Assembly: GCF_030019515.1 (NCBI RefSeq)
Contig: NZ_JASEEQ010000012.1
Location: forward strand, 1-64,000
Reading direction: 5' to 3'
Length of the DNA stretch: 64,000 bases
Origin: Nocardioides sp.
GTDB taxonomy: Bacteria > Actinomycetota > Actinomycetes > Propionibacteriales > Nocardioidaceae
Shown here: positions 53,513-62,243 of the stretch, one piece after another
Layout of the letters: each line of letters begins with the position of its first letter
Position numbering within the stretch: position 1 is the first letter of the stretch
Made by a program: the position numbers and the translations under genes
The notes under the pieces: model-generated
What the model was told of the DNA's origin: nothing
Seen by the model: the letters and a program-made list of their open reading frames with translations, nothing else
Databases searched by the model: none

Positions 53513-53727
53513 GGGCAAGATGCGCCGACTCGAGCCCCCTGGGCGGGCAAGATGCGCCGACTCGAGCCTCCTGGGCGGGCAAGATGCGCCGACTCGAGCC
53601 TCCTGTGCGGGCAAGACGCGCCGACTCGAGCCTCCTGGGCGGGCAAGATGTGCGCCGACTCGAGCTCCCTGGGCGGGCAAGATGCGCCGACTCGAGCCTC
53701 CTGGGCGGGCAAGATGCGCCGACTCGC
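53513..53727. repeat. 32-bp tandem repeat array, about 6.6 copies
   Basis: The unit begins GGGCAAGATGCGCCGACTCG and continues AGCCTCCTGGGC. Units start at 53513, 53545, 53577, 53609, 53641 (34 bp, TG inserted), 53675 and 53707 (partial, running into the stop codon of the minus-strand gene). An inverted, diverged copy (TCGAGTCGGCGC... at 53463-53486) lies in front. The gap 53420-53730 between two convergent genes contains nothing else. There are no spacers, so it is not a CRISPR array. Confidence 0.9.
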
Positions 53728-53730
53728 GGT

Positions 53731-55305
53731 CTAGCGCGGGACGCGGACCAGCAGCCGGCCGTGGACGCAGGTCATCCGGAGCTCGCGGCCCGGGCCGATC
53801 GAGTCGCCGTCCAGCTGGCGGGGGGTGTCGGTGGCGGCGCGCACGACCACGGTGTGGCCGGTCATCCGGTTGATCAGGTCGTCGGTGCGCGGCCGCTTGG
53901 CCAGCACCCGGTAGGCCAGCGGGATCCAGGACAGGAACCGGTTCGGGTGCAGCAGCACCACGTCGAGGACGCCGTCGTCGATCGCGGCGTCCGGCAGCAG
54001 CGGCATCCCGGCCTGGAGGAAGCCGACGTTGCCGACCACGACGGTGCGGGCCCGGTGCCTGGTGAACGGTCCGTCGTCGACCGAGACCTCGACCCGGACG
54101 GCGGGGAACATCAGCGACTTGAGCGCGGAGAGCACGTAGGCCAGCCAGCCGACCCGCTTCTTGATGTCCTCGTTGACGCCCTCCATGATCGCGGCGTCGA
54201 AGCCCATCCCGGCCATCACCATGAAGTGGGTGTCCTCGAAGCCGTCGCCGGAGACCTCCACGAGATCGATCGCGCGGTCCTGGCCGGTGAGGGCGACGTC
54301 GATCGCCGCGCGCAGGTAGAGCGGGATGTCGAGGTTGCGCGCCAGCAGGTTCCCGGTGCCGGCGGGGATGATCCCCACCGGGATGCCGGTGCCGGCCAGC
54401 TCGGCGCAGACCTCGCGCACGGTGCCGTCGCCGCCGCACACCAGCACCAGGTCGGTGCCCGCGACGGCGGCGGCCTCGGCCATCCCGGTGCCGGGGTCCT
54501 CGATGGTCGTGTAGTGCCAGCTCGGCGCGGACCAGCCGGCCTCGGCGGCCATCGCGTTGACCAGCGCCTCGAACTGGCCGACGTCCTCCACCTTGATCGG
54601 GTTGAGGATCACCGCCAGCCGGTGCTCGGACCCGAAGACCTCCGCCAGCGGCTCGACGCTCGCGGCGTGGCTGCGGGGGAGCGGGCTCTGGATCACCACT
54701 CCCAGCAGCACGACGATCGCGCCGAGCAGCGCGCCGCCGACCACGTCGCTCGGGTAGTGGCGGCCGAGCAGCACCCGGTCGAGGCAGACGACCACGACGA
54801 GCACCGCGAGCACGGCGTACGCCGCGTGCCGGGCGCTGCGCCGCCGGACGAGCATCATCACCAGCACGGCGGCCACGCCCGCCAGCGCGACGATCGAGGA
54901 GGAGTGGCCGCTGGGGTAGGCGTTGCTGTGCAGCAGGTTCTCGGTGTTCTGCCAGTCCGGGCGGTGCCGCCCGAACACGCCCTTGAGCAGCGTGGTGGCG
55001 ATCTTGGTGACCGCCAGCACGCCGACGGCGTACACCGCGGCCCGGCGGTGGTGCCGGACGAACAGGAGTACGGCGAGCACGCCGACGATGACCCAGGTGC
55101 CGATCGCGCCGAAGCCGATCTCGATCCACCGCAGCGGGATCCGCAGCCAGCGCTCGTCGACCGCCCACTGCTCGACACCCCGGCCGCGGTCGTCGATCGA
55201 CGTCACCGGGCCCCAGCCGGTCTGCACGGCGGTCGTGACCAGGACGAACAGGACGAGGAGCGCCGCCGTCCAGGTGAGCAGGGTGGTGCGGGGGCGGTCG
55301 AGCAC
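53731..55305 (-). CDS. PAP2 phosphatase-diacylglycerol kinase fusion protein
   Basis: A 524-residue bifunctional-looking lipid enzyme. Residues 1-205 form a multispanning PAP2 phosphatase domain with the three motifs [15 protein letters not shown] and [11 protein letters not shown]. Residues 225-524 form a DAG/sphingosine-type kinase domain: [20 protein letters not shown], then [20 protein letters not shown] and [18 protein letters not shown]. Phosphatidate phosphatase and diacylglycerol kinase act in opposite directions on the same lipids, so the fusion suggests a lipid-recycling or exchange role such as undecaprenyl phosphate or phosphatidate turnover. The GTG start at 55305 has a T/A-rich hexamer seven bases upstream. 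Its 3' end meets the repeat array. Confidence 0.9.
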   Translation of the reverse strand: MLDRPRTTLLTWTAALLVLFVLVTTAVQTGWGPVTSIDDRGRGVEQWAVDERWLRIPLRWIEIGFGAIGTWVIVGVLAVLLFVRHHRRAAVYAVGVLAVTKIATTLLKGVFGRHRPDWQNTENLLHSNAYPSGHSSSIVALAGVAAVLVMMLVRRRSARHAAYAVLAVLVVVVCLDRVLLGRHYPSDVVGGALLGAIVVLLGVVIQSPLPRSHAASVEPLAEVFGSEHRLAVILNPIKVEDVGQFEALVNAMAAEAGWSAPSWHYTTIEDPGTGMAEAAAVAGTDLVLVCGGDGTVREVCAELAGTGIPVGIIPAGTGNLLARNLDIPLYLRAAIDVALTGQDRAIDLVEVSGDGFEDTHFMVMAGMGFDAAIMEGVNEDIKKRVGWLAYVLSALKSLMFPAVRVEVSVDDGPFTRHRARTVVVGNVGFLQAGMPLLPDAAIDDGVLDVVLLHPNRFLSWIPLAYRVLAKRPRTDDLINRMTGHTVVVRAATDTPRQLDGDSIGPGRELRMTCVHGRLLVRVPR

Positions 55306-55383
55306 GGGCCCGAGTTTTCCATGCCGGGCGCCCGGGGAGGAATCGGTGCGGCTCGCGGTGTGCGGCCCGGATAGCCTTGCGAC

Positions 55384-55443
55384 ATGACCTCACCCCACGA
55401 AGTCACTCGCTGCGCTCCCGACTCCGCGGGGACCCCGAGATGA
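55384..55443 (+). CDS. 19-codon leader peptide ORF overlapping serS
   Basis: ATG 55384 is six bases after TAGCCT (55372-55377), a leaderless start. The ORF encodes [19 protein letters not shown] and its TGA overlaps the serS ATG (ATGA at 55440-55443). The tight overlap and the promoter position argue that the peptide is translated and that serS is reached by reinitiation. Two Ser codons could link leader translation to seryl-tRNA supply, but that is speculative. Confidence 0.5.
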   Translation: MTSPHEVTRCAPDSAGTPR

Positions 55444-56714
55444 TCGACCCGCGCGTCCTCCGAGACGAGCCCGACCGCGTGCGCGCCGCCCAGGCCAAGC
55501 GCGGTCTGTCCGACGAGGTCGTGGACCGGGCGCTCGCCGCGGACGGTGAGCGCCGCCGCGCGATCGCCGCGTTCGAGGCCAAGCGTGCCGAGCAGAAGCA
55601 GCTCGGCAGGCTGATCCCGCAGGCGAGCGGCGAGGAGAAGCAGGCACTGCTGGTGCAGACCAAGACCCTCGCGGCCGAGGTCAAGGAGGCCGAGGCAGTC
55701 CAGGGCGCGGCCGAGGAGACCTGGCAGGCCGCGCTGATGGGCATCCCCAACATCGCCGCCGAGGAGGCGCCCGCCGGGGGCGAGGACGACTACGTCGTGC
55801 TCGAGGAGATCGGCACGCCGCGCGACTTCGCGGCCGACGGGTTCGAGCCGCGCGACCACATCGAGCTGGGCCGGCTGCTCGGCGCGATCGACCTCGACCG
55901 GGGCGCCAAGGTGTCCGGGTCGCGCTTCTACTTCCTCACCGGTGCCGGCGCCGAGCTCGAGCTGGCGCTGGTCAACCTGGCGATGCAGCAGGCCCGCGAG
56001 GCGGGCTTCACGCCGGTCATCGCGCCGTCGATGGTCAAGCCGCGCGCGATGGACGGCACCGGGTTCCTCGGCCAGGCCGCCGACGACGTCTACCGGATCG
56101 AGGGCCAGGACATGTACCTCGTCGGGACCTCCGAGGTCCCGATGGCGGCCTACCACTCCGACGAGATCCTCGATGGCGCCGCGCTGCCGCTGCGCTACGC
56201 GGCGTTCAGCCCGTGCTTCCGCAAGGAGGCCGGCTCGCACGGCAAGGACACCAAGGGCATCATCCGGGTGCACTGGTTCGACAAGGTCGAGATGTTCGTC
56301 TACACCACGACCGAGGAGTCGTACGCCGAGCACCAGCGGCTGCTCGCGTGGGAGAAGGAGTTCCTCGAGAAGCTCGAGCTGGCCTACCGCGTGATCGACG
56401 TGGCCGCCGGCGACCTGGGCCTCTCGGCGCAGCGGAAGTTCGACTGCGAGGCGTGGATCCCCACCCAGGGCCGCTACCGCGAGCTCACCTCGACGTCGAA
56501 CTGCACCGAGTTCCAAACCCGGCGCCTCGACACCCGGGGCCGGTTCGGGTCGGAGATCAAGCCGATCTCGACGCTCAACGGGACGCTCTGCGCGATCACC
56601 CGCACGATCGTCGCCGTACTCGAGACCCACCAGCAGGCCGACGGCTCGGTGCGCGTGCCGAAGGCGCTCCAGCCGTGGCTCGGCCGCGACGTCCTGGAGC
56701 CGGTCACCACGTGA
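55440..56714 (+). CDS. serS: Seryl-tRNA synthetase
   Basis: A 424-residue class II aminoacyl-tRNA synthetase. The N-terminal coiled-coil arm (residues about 28-100) that grips tRNA-Ser is visible as alternating Lys/Glu/Ala. Class II motifs follow: motif 1 region [20 protein letters not shown], motif 2 [20 protein letters not shown] with the catalytic Arg, and motif 3 [20 protein letters not shown]. Length and order fit bacterial SerS. The start is ATG 55440, overlapped by the leader ORF; a longer in-frame start at 55377 is possible but would lie across the leaderless promoter. HAD and GNAT genes follow in overlapping order. Confidence 0.96.
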   Translation: MIDPRVLRDEPDRVRAAQAKRGLSDEVVDRALAADGERRRAIAAFEAKRAEQKQLGRLIPQASGEEKQALLVQTKTLAAEVKEAEAVQGAAEETWQAALMGIPNIAAEEAPAGGEDDYVVLEEIGTPRDFAADGFEPRDHIELGRLLGAIDLDRGAKVSGSRFYFLTGAGAELELALVNLAMQQAREAGFTPVIAPSMVKPRAMDGTGFLGQAADDVYRIEGQDMYLVGTSEVPMAAYHSDEILDGAALPLRYAAFSPCFRKEAGSHGKDTKGIIRVHWFDKVEMFVYTTTEESYAEHQRLLAWEKEFLEKLELAYRVIDVAAGDLGLSAQRKFDCEAWIPTQGRYRELTSTSNCTEFQTRRLDTRGRFGSEIKPISTLNGTLCAITRTIVAVLETHQQADGSVRVPKALQPWLGRDVLEPVTT

Positions 56715-57598
56715 GCGCGCCTGCGGACGGCTGGCGGCCCCGCCTGGTCGCCCTGGACATCGACGGCACCATCTTGAAGTGGGTTGAGGGCTCGGGCACC
56801 ACCCGCGAGGAGATCTCCCCCGCGGTCAAGGCGTCGGTGCGCCGCGCCCTGGACGCCGGAGCCCACGTGGTGCTGGCGAGCGGTCGCTCGCCGCACGGCA
56901 TGACCAACGTGGCCGACCTGCTCGAGCTGCAGGGCGCCGACCGCGACCGGCTGTGGGTGGTGGCGTCCAACGGCGCCGTGGTGTTCCGCTACCCGCCCCT
57001 CGAGGTCGTGCACGAGGAGACCTTCGACGCCCGGCCCGCGGTCGAGGCGATCCTCGACCGGCACCCGACGGCGCTGGTCGCGGTCGAGGAGCGCGGCGTC
57101 GGCTACCGGGTCAACTCGCACTTCCCCGACGGCGAGCTCTCCGGCGACATGATCGTCACCGGGATCGACGAGCTGCTGGCCATCGAGGTCAGCCGGGTCA
57201 TCATCCGCGACCCCGAGTCGACCGCCGACGAGTTCGTGGCCCTCGCCGCGGGGCTCGGGCTGCAGGGCACCAACTACGTCGTCGGCTGGACCGCGTGGCT
57301 CGACCTCGCCCCGGTCGGCGTCTCCAAGGCGTCCGGGCTGGAGTACGTCGCCAAGGAGCTCGGCGTCTCCTCCGACGAGACGCTCGCAATCGGTGACGGC
57401 CGCAACGACCTCGAGATGTTCGAGTGGGCCCACCGCGGGGTGGCGATGGGCCAGGCCATCGAGGACGTGCTGGCCGCCGCCGACGACGTCACGGGCACCG
57501 TCTACGACGACGGCGTCGCCACCGAGCTCGACCAGTGGTTCGGCGACGGGCGCAGCACGCCCTCCTCGACCCAGGGGCTCGGGGACGGGCGCTCCTGA
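56711..57598 (+). CDS. HAD-superfamily hydrolase (Cof type), copy 1
   Basis: A 295-residue phosphatase of the Cof/HAD-IIB branch. [13 protein letters not shown] is motif I (nucleophile Asp), [14 protein letters not shown] motif [17 protein letters not shown] motif III Lys, and [14 protein letters not shown] motif IV. The cap inserted after motif II is the Cof-type C2 cap. It acts on a phosphorylated small molecule, perhaps a sugar or cofactor phosphate. GTG 56711 overlaps the serS stop (GTGA). A second Cof-type gene follows two positions later. The C-terminal tail ([17 protein letters not shown]) is low complexity. Confidence 0.9.
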   Translation: MSAPADGWRPRLVALDIDGTILKWVEGSGTTREEISPAVKASVRRALDAGAHVVLASGRSPHGMTNVADLLELQGADRDRLWVVASNGAVVFRYPPLEVVHEETFDARPAVEAILDRHPTALVAVEERGVGYRVNSHFPDGELSGDMIVTGIDELLAIEVSRVIIRDPESTADEFVALAAGLGLQGTNYVVGWTAWLDLAPVGVSKASGLEYVAKELGVSSDETLAIGDGRNDLEMFEWAHRGVAMGQAIEDVLAAADDVTGTVYDDGVATELDQWFGDGRSTPSSTQGLGDGRS

Positions 57599-58086
57599 TG
57601 CTGCCCGAGGTCGTCACCAGCGAGCGGCTCCGGCTGCCGCTGTGGACGCCGCAGGACGCCGCCGACATCCGCGCGGGCCGACACCGGGACGGCTGGCACC
57701 GCGACTACCCGCGGCGCGACGACCGGGACGCCGCGACGATCTACCGGCCCGACGACCCGTGGGCGCCGCGCCACGTGGTGCGGGGCGAGACCGCGCTGGG
57801 GTCGATCGGCTTCTTCGGGCCGCCGCAGCCGGCCGGCGACGGGGTCCCCGAGGCCGAGGTCGGCTTCGGCCTCGTGGCGGAGGCCCGCGGCTGGGGGTTC
57901 GCGACCGAGGCGCTGCGCGCCCTGCTCGCCGAGACCGACCGCGTGGGCGTCCGGGTCCGCGCCAGCGTCGACCCCGCGAACACCGCGAGCGTCCGGGTGC
58001 TCGCGAAGTGCGGCTTCACCGAGCTGCGCGGCAGCAACGAGGACGGCGAGCTCGTGATGGCGAGGCCGCTGCCGACCGGTGGCTGA
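57598..58086 (+). CDS. GNAT-family acetyltransferase
   Basis: A 162-residue N-acetyltransferase of the RimJ/RimL-like branch: SERLRLPLWTPQDAADIRAG at the start, EVGFGLVAEARGWGFATEAL with the acetyl-CoA loop (ARGWGFATEA), and VRVRASVDPANTASVRVLAK then CGFTELRG at the end. The acceptor amine is unknown. ATG 57598 overlaps the stop of the HAD gene (TGATG), and its own 3' end overlaps the next HAD gene by eight bases, so the set is one transcript with serS. Confidence 0.88.
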   Translation: MLPEVVTSERLRLPLWTPQDAADIRAGRHRDGWHRDYPRRDDRDAATIYRPDDPWAPRHVVRGETALGSIGFFGPPQPAGDGVPEAEVGFGLVAEARGWGFATEALRALLAETDRVGVRVRASVDPANTASVRVLAKCGFTELRGSNEDGELVMARPLPTGG

Positions 58087-58900
58087 GGTGCGGGCGGTGC
58101 GAGCCTCGAGACCACCGCGCCTGGTCGCCACCGACCTCGACGGCACCCTGGTCCGCTCCGACGGCACGGTCTCGCAGTACACCCGCCAGGTCCTCGCCGC
58201 CGTCGAGGCGACCGGCACGGTCGTGGTGTTCGTGACCGGCCGGCCGCTGCGCTGGGCCGAGGAGGTGTTCGACTACGTCGGCGAGCACGGCCTCGCGGTC
58301 GTCGCCAACGGCGCCCTCGTCTGGGACGTCGGCCGCCACGACGTGCACCTGCTCCGCCCGATCGACCCGCGGCTCGGGCTCGAGGCGTGCGAGCTGCTGC
58401 GTGCCGCCCTGCCCGGTACGACGTTCGCGGTCGAGACCGTGGACGGCATCGGCCTGGAGCCCGCCTTCCTCGAGCGGCACCCGCTGCCGGACGACGCCCG
58501 GCGGGCACCGCTCGCCGAGCTGTTCGACCGGCCGGCGGTCAAGCTGCTCGCCCGCCACGAGGAGCTGGCGCCGCAGGAGTTCTGGGACCTCGCCGAGGAG
58601 GCGCTCGGCGGCCGGCTGGTGATCACCTGGTCCTCCGCGAGCTCGCTGCTCGAGATCAGTGCCCCCGGGGTGACCAAGGCGTCCACGCTCGCGCTGCTGT
58701 GCGCGGACCTCGGGGTCGAGGCGGATGAGGTGATCGCCTTCGGGGACATGCCGAACGACCTGCCGATGCTCGCCTGGGCCGGCACGTCGTACGCCATGGC
58801 CGACGCCCACCCCACCGTCACCGCAGCCGCCGACCACGTCGCGCCCGGGCACGACGAGGACGGCGTGGCCCGGGTCCTGGCTGGTGTCTTCGACCTGTGA
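58079..58900 (+). CDS. HAD-superfamily hydrolase (Cof type), copy 2
   Basis: A 273-residue HAD-IIB phosphatase, related to the gene at 56711. LVATDLDGTLVRSDG is motif I, VVVFVTGRPLRWAEE motif II, VTKASTLALLCADLG motif III, and IAFGDMPNDLPMLAWAG motif IV. The C2 cap lies between II and III. It shares its operon with serS, HAD copy 1 and the GNAT gene; the two phosphatases are only moderately alike and probably have different substrates. GTG 58079 gives an eight-base overlap with the GNAT gene; GTG 58088 is a close alternative. Confidence 0.9.
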   Translation: MAEVRAVRASRPPRLVATDLDGTLVRSDGTVSQYTRQVLAAVEATGTVVVFVTGRPLRWAEEVFDYVGEHGLAVVANGALVWDVGRHDVHLLRPIDPRLGLEACELLRAALPGTTFAVETVDGIGLEPAFLERHPLPDDARRAPLAELFDRPAVKLLARHEELAPQEFWDLAEEALGGRLVITWSSASSLLEISAPGVTKASTLALLCADLGVEADEVIAFGDMPNDLPMLAWAGTSYAMADAHPTVTAAADHVAPGHDEDGVARVLAGVFDL

Positions 58901-58918
58901 TCTGTTGAGATGGTCGCC

Positions 58919-59503
58919 GTGTCCCCGACCCGTCTGCCCCGAGTCCTGCTGGCCGCGCTGCTGCTGGCCGGCGGCGGGGTCGTGGCGACCGGTGCCACGG
59001 CTGCGCCCGCCCTGGCCTGCCCGGCGTCGCGGACCGGCCTGGGCCAGCAGGCCATGCAGGCCGACGACGTCTTCGCCGGCTCGGTCGAGGAGCGGGCCGA
59101 GCAGGGCCGGACGGTGGTCTACACGGTCCGCATCGACCGGCTCTACAAGGGCGACCTCGACGGCACCGAGGCGACGGTCACGAGCCCGGCCCGGTCGCGA
59201 GCCTGCGGGCTGCCGGACCTGAGCACCGGCACCGACTACGTGTTCTTCACGCAGGGCGCCGACCTCGAGACCACCAGCACCGCGGGGACGGCGCCCGCGA
59301 CCGACGCCCTGGTCCGTCGCGTGGAGCGGCTGCTCGGCGAGGGCCGTCCGGCCACGCCGCCCGAGCCGCCGGAGGCCACGTTCACGGTGGTCGGCGAGCA
59401 GCCCACCAGCTTCGAGCGGGTCGCCGCGCCCGGGGCCGCGCTCGTCATCGCGGGTGTGCTCGGTCTGCTGCTCGTCGCCGGCCTGGGCCGCCGTCGGGCC
59501 TAG
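58919..59503 (+). CDS. Secreted protein with C-terminal membrane anchor, NTR/TIMP-like
   Basis: A 194-residue exported protein. The signal peptide runs through LLAALLLAGGGVVATGATAA. The mature start ACPASRTGLGQQAMQADDVF plus VFAGSVEERA, VVYTVRIDRLYKGDLDGTEA and SRACGLPDLSTGTDYVFF has the layout of netrin/TIMP-like (NTR) folds: an exposed N-terminal Cys and repeated strand elements. A C-terminal hydrophobic helix ending in GLGRRRA anchors it in the membrane. Bacterial NTR proteins have no settled function. GTG 58919 has TGAGAT seven bases upstream; ATG 58910 would lie inside that hexamer. Confidence 0.7.
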   Translation: MSPTRLPRVLLAALLLAGGGVVATGATAAPALACPASRTGLGQQAMQADDVFAGSVEERAEQGRTVVYTVRIDRLYKGDLDGTEATVTSPARSRACGLPDLSTGTDYVFFTQGADLETTSTAGTAPATDALVRRVERLLGEGRPATPPEPPEATFTVVGEQPTSFERVAAPGAALVIAGVLGLLLVAGLGRRRA

Positions 59504-59567
59504 CGATCCGGGCGCTTGCGGGTTCCGGCCGCCAGGTGCGAGCCGGACGACCACCTGCTGGGACGGA

Positions 59568-60155
59568 CTAGAGGTACATGCCGCCCGAGTCGCCCGGGCG
59601 CGGAGCCTGCCCGTCGGCGGTGGGTTGGCCGGGGGCAGGGGTCATCCCCTGGGGGAGCGCCCGGCGGATCTGCTCGAACTGGGCGCGCGCGGCCATCTGC
59701 TGGGCGTAGATCGCGGTCTGGATGCCGTGGAAGAGGCCCTCGAGCCAGCCGACCAGCTGGGCCTGCGCGATCCGCAGCTCCCCGTCGGAGGGGACCGTGT
59801 CCTCGGTGAACGGCAGCGTCAGCCGGTCCAGCTCCTCGACCAGCTCCGGCGCGAGCCCGGCCTCGAGCTCCTTGATCGAGGCCTGGTGGATCTCCTTGAG
59901 CCGGTTGCGGCTCGCCTCGTCGAGGGGCGCGGCCTTCACCTCCTCGAGCAGCTGGCGGATCATGCTGCCGATCCGCATCACCTTCGCCGGCTGCTCGACC
60001 AGGTCGGTGAGGGCCCGCTCGTCGTCCTCGTCGCCGCCCTCGCCGCCCTCGCCGCGGTCGAGCGCGGACGCCGGGACGGAGCCCATCGGCTGGCCGTCGG
60101 GGCCGATGATCACGACCTGCTGCTCCTGCTCGTCCTGTCCGGGCTGCTCGCTCAT
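59568..60155 (-). CDS. bpa: Bacterial proteasome activator
   Basis: A 195-residue homolog of Bpa (DUF2587), the ATP-independent ring that opens the actinobacterial 20S proteasome gate. The four-helix core is clear (KVMRIGSMIRQLLEEVKAAP, then IKELEAGLAPELVEELDRLTLPF and GWLEGLFHGIQTAIYAQQ), after a Gln/Glu/Gly-rich N-terminus. The C-terminus ends GGMYL, the HbYX-like motif (penultimate Tyr) that docks into the proteasome. ATG 60155 has TACGGT six bases upstream (leaderless). Its presence implies a 20S proteasome elsewhere in the genome. Confidence 0.95.
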   Translation of the reverse strand: MSEQPGQDEQEQQVVIIGPDGQPMGSVPASALDRGEGGEGGDEDDERALTDLVEQPAKVMRIGSMIRQLLEEVKAAPLDEASRNRLKEIHQASIKELEAGLAPELVEELDRLTLPFTEDTVPSDGELRIAQAQLVGWLEGLFHGIQTAIYAQQMAARAQFEQIRRALPQGMTPAPGQPTADGQAPRPGDSGGMYL

Positions 60156-60184
60156 GGGACCACCGTATCCACCCGGTGCGCGCT

Positions 60185-61183
60185 TCACCCGGGGTCGGCC
60201 TCGGGCCGGACGGTGAGCAGGATCTTCCCGCTGTGCTCGCCCGACTCCATCAGGGCGTGCGCGGCAGCGACCTCGGCGATCGGCCGGGTGCCGTGCACCA
60301 CCGGCCGGACCAGGCCCTCGGCCACCAGCGGCCACACGTGCTCGACGACCGCGGCGCAGATCGCCGACTTCTCCTCGGTGGGCCGGGCCCGCAGCGTGGT
60401 GGCGATGATCGCGGCGCGCTTGCGCAGCAGCTTGTTGATGTCCAGCTCGGCCCGGGTGCCGCCCTGCATCCCGATGATCACCAGCCGGCCCTCGGTGGCG
60501 AGCGCGTCCAGGTTGCGGTCCAGGTACTTCGCCCCCATGTTGTCGAGGATCACGTCCACGCCCCGCCCCTCGGTCGCGGCCCGGGCCTCCTCGACGAAGT
60601 CCTGGTCGCGGTAGTCGATCGTGACGTCGGCGCCGAGGGCCGCGCACGCGGCGCGCTTCTCGGCGGTGCCGGCCGTGGTGAGGACCCGGGCGCCGAGCCG
60701 GTGCGCGAGCTGGATCGCGAAGGTCCCGATGCCGCCGGCGCCGCCGTGCACCAGGATCGTCTCGCCGGGCGTGAGGCCGGCGACCATGAACACGTTCGAC
60801 CACACGGTGCACGCCACCTCCGGCAGCGCGGCGGCGGTGACCAGGTCGACGCCCTCGGGCACCGGCATCAGCTGCCCGGCCGGTACGGCGACCAGCTCGG
60901 CGTACCCGCCCCCGGCGAGCAGCGCGCACGCCCGGTCGCCGACCGTCCAGCCCTCGACCCCCTCGCCGACGGCGGCGACGGTCCCGCTGCACTCCATGCC
61001 GATCACGTCGGAGGCGCCCGGCGGCGGCGGGTAGAAGCCCTGCCGCTGCAGCAGGTCCGCGCGGTTGAGGCCGGCGGCCGCGACCGCGAGCACGACCTCG
61101 CCGGGGCCCGGCTCGGGGTCGGGGAGCTCGGCGACGGACAGGACCTCGGGGCCGCCGGCCCCGCTGGCGATCACGGCACGCAT
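60185..61183 (-). CDS. PIG3-type NAD(P)H quinone oxidoreductase
   Basis: A 332-residue zinc-independent medium-chain reductase of the PIG3 group. The start RAVIASGAGGPEVLSVAELPDPEPGPGEVVLAV, GMECSGTVAAVG, the Rossmann motif ILVHGGAGGIGTFAIQLAHRLGA and VILDNMGAKYLDRNLDALAT are typical. It reduces quinones or related enones with NADPH. It is a different subfamily from the MDR gene at 6810. ATG 61183 has TAGGCT six bases upstream. bpa follows 29 bp after its stop in the same direction but has its own promoter, so they need not be one operon. Confidence 0.9.
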   Translation of the reverse strand: MRAVIASGAGGPEVLSVAELPDPEPGPGEVVLAVAAAGLNRADLLQRQGFYPPPPGASDVIGMECSGTVAAVGEGVEGWTVGDRACALLAGGGYAELVAVPAGQLMPVPEGVDLVTAAALPEVACTVWSNVFMVAGLTPGETILVHGGAGGIGTFAIQLAHRLGARVLTTAGTAEKRAACAALGADVTIDYRDQDFVEEARAATEGRGVDVILDNMGAKYLDRNLDALATEGRLVIIGMQGGTRAELDINKLLRKRAAIIATTLRARPTEEKSAICAAVVEHVWPLVAEGLVRPVVHGTRPIAEVAAAHALMESGEHSGKILLTVRPEADPG

Positions 61184-61218
61184 GGGGTCAGCCTAGGAGT
61201 CGGCTGCGCAGGCCGGCG

Positions 61219-61587
61219 TCAGTCCTCCCGGTCGTCGCCGGCGTCCCCGTCGTCCGCGGCGCTCTCGTCGTCGAAGACGTCCCCGGTGTGGTCCACGACG
61301 CTGTCGTCCGGGACCGGGTCGTTGATGTCGTCGGGGTCGGGCGCGTTCGCCGGACGGTCCCAGCCGTCGGCGAGGGCCTGTGCCTTGGCGGCGAGGGCCT
61401 CCACGGCGTCGGGGTCGGCGTCCTGCGACCCGGCGGCGAACCCGAGGAGGAACGTCGTGATCGGCGCCGCCGGTCGCGCGACGTTGTGGGCGGCGGCCCG
61501 GGCCAGGTCGAGGATCAGCGCCTCGTCCAGCTCGGTGTCCACATCGAGCACGTCGCTCAGCTCGTCGATCCAGTCGTGGAGGTTCAC
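61219..61587 (-). CDS. DUF6457-like protein, MobA-associated
   Basis: A 122-residue protein. The first 75 residues (NLHDWIDELSDVLDVDTELDEALILDLARAAAHNVARPAAPITTFLLGFAAG) match the small helical DUF6457 unit that I associate with actinobacterial MobA proteins, where it is fused or adjacent. The C-terminal third is extremely acidic (DPDDINDPVPDDSVVDHTGD...) and probably disordered. It lies 52 bp after the mobA stop. A role in molybdenum-cofactor work is inferred from the neighbour only. Confidence 0.6.
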   Translation of the reverse strand: MNLHDWIDELSDVLDVDTELDEALILDLARAAAHNVARPAAPITTFLLGFAAGSQDADPDAVEALAAKAQALADGWDRPANAPDPDDINDPVPDDSVVDHTGDVFDDESAADDGDAGDDRED

Positions 61588-61639
61588 AGGGGCCAGATTT
61601 CCGGTAACCCGGCCGGCTCGCAACCCCTCGTCAGCAGCG

Positions 61640-62209
61640 TCACAGGTCGCGCAGGTCGGTCCACGTGTCGACGTCGCGTCCCTCGTCGCCCTCGGGGGGC
61701 ACGTCGACGAGGTCCAGACCGCTCAGCAGCCGGCGCAGGGCCATGCCGTGCTGGCCCTCGTAGTCGGGTCGCACCTGGTCGAGACGGGCGGCGTCGAGGA
61801 CCCCGGCGAGCTGACGGTACCCGTCCTGGTCGGTCAGGAACGCCCCGTCGCGCCCGACCGCGGCCTCGTGCAGCCGCCGGAACGTCCACGAGGTCACCCG
61901 GGGCATGTCCACCGCGAGCACGCCGAGCGTCCGGGGCGTGCGGACCAGGGCGTCGCGGCCGGTGAGCAGCCCGGCGACCGGGCCGCCGTACCGCGGGCTC
62001 TCGCGGGTGAACGTCACCGGCCGGGTGGTCGGCACCGGGTCGCCGACGACCACGACCTCCGAGGCGTCCAGGAGCGCCTCGATCGCGTGCTCGAGGAGGG
62101 TCCGGCCGCGGTACTCGACCGACGCCTTGTCCGCGCCGTCCAGGCGCTCGGCACGGCCGCCGGCGAGGACGATCGCGCAGAAGCCCGTGGTGCCCGGGGG
62201 GAGGACCAT
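61640..62209 (-). CDS. mobA: Molybdenum cofactor guanylyltransferase MobA
   Basis: A 189-residue nucleotidyltransferase that attaches GMP to molybdopterin to form the bis-MGD precursor. The GTP-binding start FCAIVLAGGRAERLDGADKASVEYRG is the MobA/IspD/GlmU-type LAGGxxxRxxG-K signature. GPVAGLLTGRDAL and VLAVDMPRVTSWTFRRL (metal Asp) follow. It is somewhat shorter than Escherichia coli MobA. The ATG at 62209 is close to a divergent nitrilase-type gene. A DUF6457 gene follows. A molybdoenzyme is not in the window. Confidence 0.85.
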   Translation of the reverse strand: MVLPPGTTGFCAIVLAGGRAERLDGADKASVEYRGRTLLEHAIEALLDASEVVVVGDPVPTTRPVTFTRESPRYGGPVAGLLTGRDALVRTPRTLGVLAVDMPRVTSWTFRRLHEAAVGRDGAFLTDQDGYRQLAGVLDAARLDQVRPDYEGQHGMALRRLLSGLDLVDVPPEGDEGRDVDTWTDLRDL

Positions 62210-62243
62210 GCGGTCAGTCTTCCACCGGTGGCACCCTGGGTGC

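Noticed and set aside
53513..53727. CRISPR array
   Set aside because: The 32-bp units abut each other with no spacers, and no cas genes are present.
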